64,000 bases of DNA from CAVSRC01 sp963798195 (GCA_963798195.1 CAWCSF010000011.1:66031-130030); one strand, 5' to 3'. Shown: positions 35,634-44,765, numbered from the stretch's first letter. Notes: generated by a model from the letters alone, not told the origin. Made by a program: numbers and translations.

Positions 35634-35656
35634 GTCAAGCGGCGGATTGCTTGACA
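35634..35656. promoter_or_regulatory. Candidate operator overlapping a -35 element
   Basis: GTCAAGC (35634-35640), 8-base spacer, GCTTGAC (35649-35655): a perfect inverted repeat that overlaps TTGACA (35651-35656), a consensus -35 hexamer reading toward the isomerase gene at 35716; the -10 is weak. It lies between the divergent dehydratase and isomerase genes, a position where sugar-acid repressors often bind. No regulator gene is adjacent. Confidence 0.5.
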
Positions 35657-35715
35657 TTGCGGCCCGGCGACGCCTAAGGCCCGCGCTTCGCCGAAAAAAG
35701 AACCAAGGGGGGAAC

Positions 35716-36498
35716 ATGCCGCGCTTTTCAGCCAACCTCGGATTCCTGTGGCCGAACCTCGAGATCCCCGACCGCATCGCCGCCGCCGGACGCGCCGGCT
35801 TCAAGGCGGTCGAACTGCATTTCCCCTATGACGTCCCGGCCGCCGAGACAAAAGCGGCTTGCGCCAAGGCCGGCGTGAAACTCCTCGGCATTAATACGAA
35901 TATCGGTGCCGGCGCCGACGGCCATCGCGGCCTGGCGGCAGTTCCCGGCAAGGAAGCCGAGTTCGAGAAGCTGATCGACCAGTCGATCGCCTACGCGGTG
36001 GAAGCCGGCGGAACCTCGGTCCACGCCATGGCAGGCGTGGTGGCAGAGAAGGATCGCGCCGCGGGGACCGAAACCATGCTACGCAACATCGCGCTCGCCG
36101 CGAAGAAGGCGGCCCCGCACGGCCTCACCATTCTGCTCGAACCGCTCAACACCCGCGACAATCCGGGCTACTTTTATTCGACGGTCGAGCCGGCCGTCGA
36201 CATCATCGACAAGGTCGGCGCGCCCAACGTGAAGCTGATGTTCGACGCCTATCATGTCGGTTGCGCCCAGGGCGACGTGCTGACCCGCCTGCGCAAGTTC
36301 TACGGCAAGATCGGCCACGTACAGATCGCCGCCGTACCCAGCCGTGCTGAACCCGACGAGGGCGAGATCGCCTTCCCGGCATTCTTCAAGGCGCTCGATG
36401 AACTCGGCTATGATGGCTGGATTGGCTGTGAGTACAGGCCGCGCGGCGACACCGACGCCGGGCTCGCCTGGGTGAAGACACTCGGCGTATCATTATAG
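35716..36498 (+). CDS. Hydroxypyruvate isomerase family protein (OtnI-like 2-oxo-tetronate isomerase candidate)
   Basis: A 260-residue TIM barrel of the Hyi family: MPRFSANLGFLWPNLEIPDRI, GRAGFKAVELHFPYD, ILLEPLNTRDNPGYFYST, LMFDAYHVGCAQGD and IGCEYRPRGDT. Characterised members interconvert hydroxypyruvate and tartronate semialdehyde, or 2-oxo- and 3-oxo-tetronate (OtnI). The nearby OtnC and OtnK genes favour the tetronate reaction. The ATG at 35716 follows a strong AAGGGGGG. The next gene begins 19 bases after its stop. Confidence 0.88.
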   Translation: MPRFSANLGFLWPNLEIPDRIAAAGRAGFKAVELHFPYDVPAAETKAACAKAGVKLLGINTNIGAGADGHRGLAAVPGKEAEFEKLIDQSIAYAVEAGGTSVHAMAGVVAEKDRAAGTETMLRNIALAAKKAAPHGLTILLEPLNTRDNPGYFYSTVEPAVDIIDKVGAPNVKLMFDAYHVGCAQGDVLTRLRKFYGKIGHVQIAAVPSRAEPDEGEIAFPAFFKALDELGYDGWIGCEYRPRGDTDAGLAWVKTLGVSL

Positions 36499-36517
36499 AA
36501 GAAGGAAGCATTCCCGC

Positions 36518-37438
36518 ATGAACGCACCTGCAACACCGGCTCCCGCTCCGCGGGGGCCGCGTACCAGCCTCCTGCCCGGCCAGATTGCCCGGCTGACGAT
36601 CCGCGACAAGGACACCGGCGAGCACAAGGTTATCTACGAGACCGACAAGCTGATCGAGGCCCCGAACTGGACGCCCGACGGCAAGACGCTGATCATCAAC
36701 GGTGGCGGCAAGCTCTACAGCATCTCCGTCGACAACCCGAAGGGACTGACCGAGATCAACACTGGCGCGGTGCAGACCTGCAACAACGACCACGTTCTCT
36801 CGCCGGACGGCAAGACGATCTACATCAGCGCGACCGGGCATCTCTACGCGGTGCCGGTCACCGGCGGCGAGCCGCGGAAGATCTCCAACGATCACCCGAA
36901 TGCCTATCGCTACTTCCTGCATGGCGTATCGCCGGACAACAAGACGCTGTCCTACGTTGCGGTGGAAGCGGTAGGCGAGGACACGTGGGGCAAGCTCAAT
37001 ATCGCCACGATCCCGACCGCCGGCGGCCCGGACACCTACCTGACCGACATGAAGAAGCCGATCGACGGGCCGGAATATTCGCCGGACGGCAAGTGGATCT
37101 ATTTCAACTCGGAGCTGGCCTCGACCACCCCCGGTCACGCGCAGATCTTCCGCATGAAGCCCGACGGGTCCGGCATCGAGCAGTTCACCCACGACGAACG
37201 CGTGAACTGGTTCCCGCATCCCACGCCCGATGGCAAGTGGATCGTCTATCTGAGCTATCCGCCGGGGACGATCGGCCATCCGCCCGACAAGGACGTGATC
37301 CTGCGCCTGATGCCATTCGACGGTGGCGAATATCGCGACCTCGATGCCTTCCTCGGCGGACAGGGCACGATCAACGTCAACAGCTGGGCGCCGGACAGCA
37401 AGCGCTTCGCCTACATGGCCTACCCGATGAAGGCCTAG
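36518..37438 (+). CDS. TolB-like WD40-type beta-propeller protein
   Basis: A 306-residue propeller with repeated strand-turn units such as APNWTPDGKTLII, HVLSPDGKTIYIS, GPEYSPDGKWIYFNS and WFPHPTPDGKWIVYLS, the PD40/TolB type. There is no signal peptide; the N terminus is Ala/Pro-rich. It therefore is not the Tol-Pal TolB itself and may be cytoplasmic. It is co-directional with the isomerase and ends 4 bases before the convergent OtnC-like gene. Biochemical role unknown; related proteins accompany sugar catabolic genes. Confidence 0.82.
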   Translation: MNAPATPAPAPRGPRTSLLPGQIARLTIRDKDTGEHKVIYETDKLIEAPNWTPDGKTLIINGGGKLYSISVDNPKGLTEINTGAVQTCNNDHVLSPDGKTIYISATGHLYAVPVTGGEPRKISNDHPNAYRYFLHGVSPDNKTLSYVAVEAVGEDTWGKLNIATIPTAGGPDTYLTDMKKPIDGPEYSPDGKWIYFNSELASTTPGHAQIFRMKPDGSGIEQFTHDERVNWFPHPTPDGKWIVYLSYPPGTIGHPPDKDVILRLMPFDGGEYRDLDAFLGGQGTINVNSWAPDSKRFAYMAYPMKA

Positions 37439-37442
37439 CGCC

Positions 37443-38079
37443 TCAGCGGTTGCCGAAAATCGAGTTGAGCTCGGCGATCTGATCTGCGTTCAGGAGGCGA
37501 ACCTTCTGGCCGCGGACCAGCATCGTCAGCTTGGCCGCCTCCTCGATCTCCTCGATCGCGAAGACCGCCGCTTCCAGCGAGGCGCCGGCGACAACCGGAC
37601 CGTGGTTGCCGAGCAGGATGCCGGAATGGTCCGGCGCCTTGGCGCCGATCAGCGCCTCGACCTCGGTCGATCCCGGCCGCGTATAGGGCACGACCGGGAC
37701 ACGGCCGGCGCGCATCACCACGTAGGGCGTCATGGCGGGGAGCGCATCCTCCGGATCGACGTCGATCATGCATGAGATTGCGGTTGCGAAAGTGGAGTGC
37801 AGGTGGACCACCGCCGCCGCCGAGGGACGCGCCGTGTAGAAGGCGAAGTGGAGCGGCAGTTCCTTCGTCGGCGGATCGCCGGAAACATGCTTGCCTATCG
37901 GCATCGAGCTTGGACAGGCGATCCGGTTCGAGGAAGCCGAGACACGAATTTGTCGGCGTGAAGAGGAAGCCGTCATCGAGCTTCACCGACATATTGCCGG
38001 ACGAACCGGCGGTGAGCCCGCGATCGAACAGCGACTTGCCCCAGCGGACGAGGCCGTCGCGTGCAGCCTGCTCGTTCAT
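37443..38079 (-). CDS. otnC: Class II aldolase/adducin family, 3-oxo-tetronate 4-phosphate decarboxylase-like, frameshift near 37897
   Basis: About 211 residues. The start MNEQAARDGLVRWGKSLFDRGL, SSGNMSVKLDDGFLFTPTN is typical of class II aldolases. One extra base at 37897 breaks the frame; removal gives KLDADGKHVSGDPPTKE and continues with the metal-binding HLHSTFAT and the GNHGPVVAG segment to the stop at 37443. OtnC decarboxylates 3-oxo-tetronate 4-phosphate to DHAP. The start overlaps the stop of the DUF1537 kinase, as expected for an otnK-otnC pair. Specificity is inferred from this pairing. Confidence 0.85.
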
Positions 38080-39332
38080 GCGCCCTCCAGAACCCGCAAC
38101 GCCTTGCTGAAGAAATCCGGCGCGCCGAAGTTACCGCTCTTCAGCGCCAGGTGCACGTTGCGGTCCCCCTCGCCCGACAGCGCCGGCACGCCGGGATCGA
38201 TCTCCGGCCCGATGCGCAATTGGGTTACGCCAAGCGCCTCGACAACCGCGCCCGATGTCTCTCCACCGCCGACGACCACGCGGCTGACGCCGGCATCGAC
38301 GAGCTGGGCGGCAAGATCGCCGAAGAAATCCTCGATCGCGCCAGCGACAGCGGCCGTGCCAAAACGCTGCTGCGCCGCCTTCACCGCATCGGGTTCTGCC
38401 GTCGAGTAGACGATGGGCGACGCTTCGATGTGTGTCTTGACGAAAGCGAGCGCGGAATCGACCGTCAATTCGCCGTCGAGCAGCTTGTCCGGATCGACGG
38501 CGAGACCGGGATGATCCTCAAGATAGGCGGCAACCTGGCCGCGCGACGCCACCGAGCAGGAGCCGGACAGCACGACGCCCGGCCCGATCGCCGGCGGAAA
38601 GTCGGAGCTTTGCCCGCTGAGCAGGCCGCGACGGCGAAAGTTCTCCGGCAGGCCAAGCGCGATGCCGGAGCCGCCGGTAATCAGCTTGTGGTCGGCGATG
38701 GCGGTTCCAATCGCCAGAAGATCGTCATCGACGACCGCATCGACAACGACGAGCCGCCGGCCTGCGGCAGCTTCCGCATCAATTGCCGCGCCGATCGCCG
38801 CTTCGCCCTGGCGCACTACGGCATAGGGCACAAGTCCCACCGGCACCTTCGTCTGAAGACCGAGCCAGCGGCGGATATCAGGATCGGTCATCGGATTGAG
38901 CGGATGATTCTCCATGCCGGATTCGCTGAGCAGGCGATCCCGCACGAACAGATGCCCCATGAACAGCGTGCGGCCCGTCGCCGGGAACACCGGATTGACC
39001 ACCGCGACCGGCGCATCGAGCGCGTCGAGCAGCGCTTCCGCCACCGGCCCGATGTTGCCTTCCGGCGTCGAGTCGAAGGTCGAGCAATACTTGAACAGGA
39101 ACTGCCGGCAGCCCTGCTCGCGCAGCCATGCGAGCGCTGCAAGGCTTTCGGCAACCGCCGTGTCGGCGGCAATCGACCGCGTCTTCAGCGCGACAACACC
39201 GGCCTCGCAATCGGCCTCTCCGCCGCCCGCCGGCACGCCGACGAACTGGATCGTCGCCATGCCGCCGCGGTTCAGCGTGTTGGCGAGGTCGCTCGCCCCG
39301 GTGAAGTCGTCCGCAATGCAACCAAGAAGCAT
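38076..39332 (-). CDS. otnK: Four-carbon acid sugar kinase (DUF1537), 3-oxo-tetronate kinase-like
   Basis: A 418-residue two-domain kinase. The N-terminal substrate domain has MLLGCIADDFTGASDLANTL and FKYCSTFDSTPEGNIGP; the C-terminal nucleotide domain has VLSGSCSVASRGQVA and RVVVGGGETSGAVVEALG. This is the DUF1537 family; OtnK members phosphorylate 3-oxo-tetronate at O4. The ATG at 39332 is preceded by AGGA at 8 bases; longer starts are not conserved. Translationally coupled to the OtnC-like gene downstream. Confidence 0.9.
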   Translation of the reverse strand: MLLGCIADDFTGASDLANTLNRGGMATIQFVGVPAGGGEADCEAGVVALKTRSIAADTAVAESLAALAWLREQGCRQFLFKYCSTFDSTPEGNIGPVAEALLDALDAPVAVVNPVFPATGRTLFMGHLFVRDRLLSESGMENHPLNPMTDPDIRRWLGLQTKVPVGLVPYAVVRQGEAAIGAAIDAEAAAGRRLVVVDAVVDDDLLAIGTAIADHKLITGGSGIALGLPENFRRRGLLSGQSSDFPPAIGPGVVLSGSCSVASRGQVAAYLEDHPGLAVDPDKLLDGELTVDSALAFVKTHIEASPIVYSTAEPDAVKAAQQRFGTAAVAGAIEDFFGDLAAQLVDAGVSRVVVGGGETSGAVVEALGVTQLRIGPEIDPGVPALSGEGDRNVHLALKSGNFGAPDFFSKALRVLEGA

Positions 39333-39440
39333 TCTGTCATCCTGCCCGAACCACCGGCCACCGCGCACTGGAGCACCGGGCTGCGGCGACGCGGACCTTC
39401 ATTTGCATGAGTTTCACGCGGCGGAAAGGGGTGCGCGGCT

Positions 39441-40955
39441 CTACGCCGGCTGCGGCATGCGCGCGTGCGCGTCGAGATAGGCCTGCACGTCGACGCGCGC
39501 CTCCGGCTGAAGACGTAGGCCAAGCTTGGATCGCCGGAAGAGAACGTCGTCGGCGGTCTCGGCCCATTCGTTGGCAACGAGATAGTCCAGCTCCCGTGCC
39601 GTGAGCCCGGCGCCGAAATCGCGTCCGAGATCCGAAGGCGACGTAACGCCTTCCAGCAGGCGATCGATGCGCGTGCCGTAATGCCGGCAATATCTGCGGA
39701 CCAGCGACCCATCGAGGAACGCGTAGCGCTGAACCATCCCCTCCGCCCAGGCATCGTAGCCGGCGACGGGGATATCCCCGCCCGGCAGGTGCGCGGTGCG
39801 CGTCCACGGTTTGCCCATTTGCGGGAACCAGTCGGCAATCTTCGCCAGCGCTTCCTCGGAGAGGCGGCGGAAGGTCGTGATCTTGCCGCCGAAGATCGAC
39901 AGCAGCGGTGCCTGTCCGTCGGGCGCGTCGAGTTCCAGCACGTAGTCGCGCGTCGCCTCCTGCGCCTTGCTGGCACCATCGTCGTAAAGCGGGCGCACAC
40001 CGGCATAACTCCAGCGGATCATGGATCGCGACAGCGGACGTTCGAGGTACTCGCTGACCGCGGCCAGCAGATAGTCGGTCTCGGCGTCGGAGATGCCCGG
40101 CTGCGACGGGTCGCCCTTGAAGTCCTCGTCGGTCGTTCCGATCAGCGTGAAGTCGTGCTCGTAGGGAATCGCAAAGCAGACGCGGCCGTCCGCGTTCTGG
40201 AAAATGTACGCACGATCGTGATCGAAGATGCGATCCACGACGATGTGGCTTCCTTTCACCAGGCGGATCCGCGCAGGCGGGACCAGCTTCGCGACGTCGG
40301 TAATGAAATGCGACACCCACGGGCCGCCGGCATTGACCAGGCATTTTGCCGTGACCGCGGACTGCGACCCGTCGTGCCCGTCGCGCATTTCGAGCCGCCA
40401 GTGATCGCCGTCACGGCGCGCGCCGACGCATTGCGTTCTTGTTTTCACCACGGCGCCGCGATCGACCGCATCGCGGGCGTTGAGGACGACCATGCGGGCA
40501 TCATCGACCCAGCAATCGGAATATTCGAACGCGCGATGGTAGATCGGCTTCAGCCCCCTGCCCGCCACGTCCTTCGAAAGGTCGAGGCTGCGCGTCGGCG
40601 GCAGCAGGTGACGGCCGCCGAGATGATCGTAGAGGAAGAGGCCGAGCCGAATGATCGGCCATGGCCTCAGCCCGTCGTGGTGCGGAAGGACGAAACGTAG
40701 CGGCCAGATGATGTGAGGCGCCGCGGCGAGCAACACTTCGCGCTCCAAAAGCGACTTCCGCACCAGCCCGAACTCGTAGAACTCGAGATAGCGCAGCCCG
40801 CCGTGGATCAGCTTGGTGGATGCCGAAGAGGTCGCTCCGGCGAGATCGCCCTGCTCACAGAGATAGACGGAAAGGCCGCGCCCTGCCGCATCGCGGGCAA
40901 TGCCGCAACCGTTGATGCCGCCCCCAACAATGGCGAGATCGTAAACCTGCGTCAT
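39441..40955 (-). CDS. glpD: Aerobic glycerol-3-phosphate dehydrogenase
   Basis: A 504-residue membrane-associated FAD enzyme that oxidises glycerol 3-phosphate to DHAP and passes electrons to quinone. Seen: the FAD loop IVGGGINGCGIARDAAGRGL, the ATSSASTKLIHGGLRYLE motif of GlpD, FAIPYEHDFTLIGTTDEDFKGD, and the C-terminal DAO domain (FRRSKLGLRL). Length is normal. It lies 108 bases upstream of otnK on the same strand. Since the tetronate route ends in DHAP, the neighbourhood converges on triose phosphate. Confidence 0.95.
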   Translation of the reverse strand: MTQVYDLAIVGGGINGCGIARDAAGRGLSVYLCEQGDLAGATSSASTKLIHGGLRYLEFYEFGLVRKSLLEREVLLAAAPHIIWPLRFVLPHHDGLRPWPIIRLGLFLYDHLGGRHLLPPTRSLDLSKDVAGRGLKPIYHRAFEYSDCWVDDARMVVLNARDAVDRGAVVKTRTQCVGARRDGDHWRLEMRDGHDGSQSAVTAKCLVNAGGPWVSHFITDVAKLVPPARIRLVKGSHIVVDRIFDHDRAYIFQNADGRVCFAIPYEHDFTLIGTTDEDFKGDPSQPGISDAETDYLLAAVSEYLERPLSRSMIRWSYAGVRPLYDDGASKAQEATRDYVLELDAPDGQAPLLSIFGGKITTFRRLSEEALAKIADWFPQMGKPWTRTAHLPGGDIPVAGYDAWAEGMVQRYAFLDGSLVRRYCRHYGTRIDRLLEGVTSPSDLGRDFGAGLTARELDYLVANEWAETADDVLFRRSKLGLRLQPEARVDVQAYLDAHARMPQPA

Positions 40956-41163
40956 TTTCCTTAGCCTACGCGATGACCAGCCGGAATCTTACAACGTCCG
41001 GGAAAAATGCGGGAAGCGACGTTTTGCGCATGGCGCCCGTTCGCGGATCGCATCGTTGAGCCCTCCAACCGTTTCGCGTTCGCCAAAAACAGACCATAAC
41101 CCTCAACCGACCCTGCGCTTTGAAGCATGAACAGTCATAAGCATTCGGAGGAACCGATCTACC

Positions 41164-42462
41164 ATGGCCAATCCAAGCATTCGGGATATCCGCGTCATCC
41201 TTACCGAGCCGGACGGCATCCGGCTGGTAATCGTCAAGGTCGAAACCTCCGAACCGGGCCTTTACGGGGTCGGCTGCGCCACTTTCACCCAGCGGCCGAG
41301 CACGGTCGTCGCCGCCGTCAACGACTACCTCCGGCCCTTCCTGATCGGCCGCGACGTCGCCGACATCGAGGACATCTGGCAGTCGAGCTACGTCTCGTCC
41401 TACTGGCGCAATGGCCCGGTGCTCAACAATGCGCTGTCCGGCGTCGACCAGGCCCTGTGGGACATCAAGGGAAAGATGGCCAACATGCCGGTCTACGACC
41501 TGCTCGGCGGCAAGGCCCGCGAGGCGGCGGCAGTCTATGTCCACACGTCAGGCGACAGCCACGAGGAAGTCGGCGACAAGATGCAGGCCTTCATGGAGCA
41601 GGGCCATCACCACATCCGCGTGCAGATGAGCACGCCGGGCTATTCGACTTACGGCAATCGCGGCGCGGCCGCAGGCGCCGATACCGCGTTCAATCGTGAC
41701 GTGTCGAAGGGACCCATTCCGGTCACCACGTGGCTGCGCGACTATCAGCCCGGCAAGCTCTACGCCCATCCCGGCGGCGTGTTCGAACCCAAGCCCTACA
41801 TGCGCTCCGCCATCGGCCTGTTCGAATATGTGCGCGACCGCTTCGGCTACGGCGTGGAGATTCTCCACGACGTGCACGAGCGCATCCCGCCAATCCTGGG
41901 TGTCTGGTTCGCCAAGGAGGTCGAGAAGTACCAGCTGTTCTTCCTTGAGGACCTTTTCTCGCCGGAGGACAACGAGTACTTCCGCATGGTGCGCGAGCAA
42001 TGCGCCACGCCGATCGCCATGGGCGAACTCTACAACTCACCCCACGAGATCGTTCCGATGATCAAGGACCGGCTGATCGATTTCCTGCGCATGCACATGT
42101 CGCAGATCGGCGGCATCACGCCGGCGAAGAAGTTCGCCGCCATGGGCGAACTGTTCAGCGTGCGCACCGCGTGGCACGGCCCCGGCGACACCTCGCCGGT
42201 CGGCCATGCAGCAAACCTCATGCTCGACCTCAACAACACGAATTTCGGCATCCAGGAAGCGGCACTGTTCGGGGAGCGTACCAAGGAGGTGTTCCCCGGC
42301 TGCCCCGAACTTCGCGACGGCATGATGTGGTCGAACGGCAAGCCCGGCCTGGGCATCGATGTCGACGAGAAGCTGGCGGCCAGATTCCCCTTCAAGGATC
42401 GGGAATTCGGCGGCGCTTGGGACACTGTGCGCCGCGCCGACGGCAGCATGGTCAAGCCGTAG
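41164..42462 (+). CDS. manD: Mannonate dehydratase of the ManD/RspA enolase-superfamily type
   Basis: A 432-residue enzyme beginning MANPSIRDIRVILTEPDG. Key positions: GVEILHDVHERIPPI (Asp-x-His), FFLEDLFSPEDN (Glu), AMGELYNSPHE (Glu) and RTAWHGPGDTSPVGH, the ManD/RspA pattern. The characteristic mobile-loop insertion around residues 155-205 (YSTYGNRG and downstream) is present. Members dehydrate D-mannonate and/or D-gluconate to 2-keto-3-deoxy-D-gluconate; some have very low activity. A GGAGGA lies 12 bases before the ATG, slightly far. It is divergent from glpD. A UxuA-type enzyme for the same reaction is at 54174. Confidence 0.88.
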   Translation: MANPSIRDIRVILTEPDGIRLVIVKVETSEPGLYGVGCATFTQRPSTVVAAVNDYLRPFLIGRDVADIEDIWQSSYVSSYWRNGPVLNNALSGVDQALWDIKGKMANMPVYDLLGGKAREAAAVYVHTSGDSHEEVGDKMQAFMEQGHHHIRVQMSTPGYSTYGNRGAAAGADTAFNRDVSKGPIPVTTWLRDYQPGKLYAHPGGVFEPKPYMRSAIGLFEYVRDRFGYGVEILHDVHERIPPILGVWFAKEVEKYQLFFLEDLFSPEDNEYFRMVREQCATPIAMGELYNSPHEIVPMIKDRLIDFLRMHMSQIGGITPAKKFAAMGELFSVRTAWHGPGDTSPVGHAANLMLDLNNTNFGIQEAALFGERTKEVFPGCPELRDGMMWSNGKPGLGIDVDEKLAARFPFKDREFGGAWDTVRRADGSMVKP

Positions 42463-42857
42463 CGGTTGCCTGGGCCTTGGGTCGACAAGAGCGCGCCGCA
42501 GTCCCCGCTGCGGCGCAGGCATAAAGCATTGCTCTGAATCGACTCTGGCAATCCATTCTTCATCATCGACGTCAAAAACATCTGCCATGTGCAATTATGA
42601 ACAGTCGGCGGCCGCCTTCGGATTCATCCTCGCACCTACTGGGTAGAAAACTGATTCGGAAGTTGAGCGGCGACTGGTGAACTTGGCGACGAGCCGATTC
42701 ATCGGAATCGTTTCTTGGCACCTACCGGATCGGCCTGATCCAACACGATCAACGGCGGCACTGTTGTTTGGCGGCTAAAGTGGCTGCCCAACTCGTTTCT
42801 TCCCCGCATTTGAACGCGCTGGCGAACCCCGTGGGACCTTGTTTTGGGGAGATGACC
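42463..42857. other. Gene-free interval with a perfect 9-bp hairpin
   Basis: After the dehydratase stop, GCGCCGCAG (42493-42501), loop TCCCCG, CTGCGGCGC (42508-42516) forms a perfect hairpin without a T-run; a possible terminator. The remaining 340 bases are less GC-rich and contain no supported gene. They presumably carry the promoter of the autotransporter gene, but no clear -35/-10 pair is visible. Confidence 0.6.
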
Positions 42858-44765
42858 GTGACGCGCCTTCGAACTGCCATCCTTGCAGCCTCCGCGCTGG
42901 TCGCCCTTTCCCTCGCCGCTCCAAGCCAAGTCAGGGCCCAGACACTGGACACTTTCAGTGTCCTTGGTGCGCAGACGGTCACCAATACCGGCCCGACCAC
43001 GCTCAGCGGCAACCTTGGCCTTTACCCCGGCAGTGAGGTCACGGGGCAAGCAAGCATTACCCTGGGCGGGGCTTACTACATCAACGATCCGATCGCGCTG
43101 GAAGCGCAGAATGCCCTTATCGGATTGATCAACAACTATTCGGTCTTGTCGTTCGATCAAGATCTGACCGGCCAGGACCTCGGCGTCGGTGGCGCTGCCC
43201 TCCTCACCGCGGGCGTCTACCACTTCGACGATTCGGCGCAGCTCAACGGCACCTTGACGCTCGACGCCGAAGGAGACCCGAACGCCGTCTTCATCTTCCA
43301 GATCGGCAGTTCCCTGACCACGGCCAGCGCTTCCTCAGTGGCGCTGATCAACGGCGCCCAGGGCAAAAACGTCTACTTTGTGGTCCAAAGCGACGCGACG
43401 ATTGGCACGAGCACCGCCTTTGCGGGCCAAATCCTCGCCCTCAACAGCATCAGCCTCCTCACCAACGCTACGATTACTTGCGGAGCTGCCTGGGCGCACG
43501 ACGCGGCTGTGACCCTGGACAGCAACGTCATCACCACCTTCTGCGCCTTCTCCGCCTTCGGTGGCGTTACGGGGGGAACCACCGGGAATGGAGCGGCCGT
43601 CGCGGCCGCTCTCGACGCCTTCGTGACCGCTGGGGGCACGCTGCCAACGGCACTGCAGGACCTGCTGGTTCTGCTTGCCGGCCTCACACCCGAACAGCAG
43701 GCCGCCGCACTGGCGCAGCTCACCGGAGAGACGGGCACAGGCGCCACCTCGTCGGGCATGCAGGCGATGGACACATTCATGTCCCAGATTTTCGACTCGG
43801 CGTTCGACGATGACCGCACGCCCGAGACCACGCCCGAGCGCGGACCTGGCACGGTGAAAGCGCTTGGCTACGCCGACGAAGGCGCAGGGCTCGCGCCCGG
43901 CGCGGCCTTCGCGGCACTCAAGGCGAATCCCACGGGCCGAAGCGTGTGGGCCTCGGCCTATGGCACCCACAGCATTACCGCCGGCGACATTTCCGTGGGA
44001 AGCCACGACCGCTTCTCGACCGCCTTCGGCGCAGCCGCCGGCTATGACTACCGCGTCTCGTCCGACACCAAGTTCGGCATCGCTTTTGGCGCCGGCGGCT
44101 CAAACTTCAGCCTGTCCGATGATCTCGGCTCAGGACACAATGAGATCGCGCAGGTCGGCATCTACGCGCGCAAGAACATGGGCGATGCCTATCTCGCCGC
44201 CGCGCTCGCATACGCCTTCAACGGCATGTCGACGAGCCGCTATTCGATTCTCGTGGGTGAAGGCTTCACGGCATCGTTCAGCGGCCACAGCCTCGCCGCG
44301 CAGATAGAGACCGGAATCCACTTCGACTGGTTCACGCCGTACGCCGCGCTGCGCATGCAGGCGTTCTACACACCGGCCTACAACGAGACCAGTTCGGCCG
44401 GTCCGTCCTCGACCTATGCGCTAGCCTATGAGGCCAACACCAATTACGCCGTCCGCACAGAGATTGGCGCCCGGTTCGCCACCAGCGTGCCCCTGCACGA
44501 CAAGGCCATGTTGAAGCTGCAGGCGCGCCTTGCATGGGCGCACGACTTCTCGTCGGCGCCGAGCACGGTGGCGAGCTTCCAGTCCGTTCCCGGCGCGCCC
44601 TTCACGGTCGTGGGGGCCAAGCCGAATGCCGACTCCTTCCTGGTCACGGCAGGCGCGGACGTCGCCTTGCGCAACGGGTTCTCCGTCGGAGGCACGTTCG
44701 ACGGCGAGTTCGGTGATGGCGTACAAAGCTACGGCGGCAAAGGCCGGGTTCGCTACGCCTGGTAG
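42858..44765 (+). CDS. Ice-binding-like (DUF3494) domain fused to an autotransporter beta-barrel
   Basis: About 635 residues. A signal peptide (AILAASALVALSLAAPSQVRAQ) is followed by a DUF3494 domain over about residues 27-227, recognisable from FSVLGAQTVTNTGPTTLSG, LGLYPGSEVTG, GVYHFDDSAQLNGTLTLD and NVYFVVQSDATIGT. This beta-solenoid fold binds ice in characterised members. An autotransporter junction follows (QAAALAQLTGE ... MQAMDTFMSQIF), then a beta-barrel from about residue 360 that ends in Trp (VRYAW), as outer-membrane barrels do. So the protein should be displayed on the cell surface. The GTG at 42858 is preferred since GGGGAG lies 6 bases before it; an ATG two codons earlier is too close to that site. 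Confidence 0.88.
   Translation: MTRLRTAILAASALVALSLAAPSQVRAQTLDTFSVLGAQTVTNTGPTTLSGNLGLYPGSEVTGQASITLGGAYYINDPIALEAQNALIGLINNYSVLSFDQDLTGQDLGVGGAALLTAGVYHFDDSAQLNGTLTLDAEGDPNAVFIFQIGSSLTTASASSVALINGAQGKNVYFVVQSDATIGTSTAFAGQILALNSISLLTNATITCGAAWAHDAAVTLDSNVITTFCAFSAFGGVTGGTTGNGAAVAAALDAFVTAGGTLPTALQDLLVLLAGLTPEQQAAALAQLTGETGTGATSSGMQAMDTFMSQIFDSAFDDDRTPETTPERGPGTVKALGYADEGAGLAPGAAFAALKANPTGRSVWASAYGTHSITAGDISVGSHDRFSTAFGAAAGYDYRVSSDTKFGIAFGAGGSNFSLSDDLGSGHNEIAQVGIYARKNMGDAYLAAALAYAFNGMSTSRYSILVGEGFTASFSGHSLAAQIETGIHFDWFTPYAALRMQAFYTPAYNETSSAGPSSTYALAYEANTNYAVRTEIGARFATSVPLHDKAMLKLQARLAWAHDFSSAPSTVASFQSVPGAPFTVVGAKPNADSFLVTAGADVALRNGFSVGGTFDGEFGDGVQSYGGKGRVRYAW

Noticed and set aside
42590..42610. 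Shared ATGAACAGTC with the region before the ManD gene (41127) as a direct repeat
   Set aside because: Ten identical bases only, flanks differ; compatible with chance.
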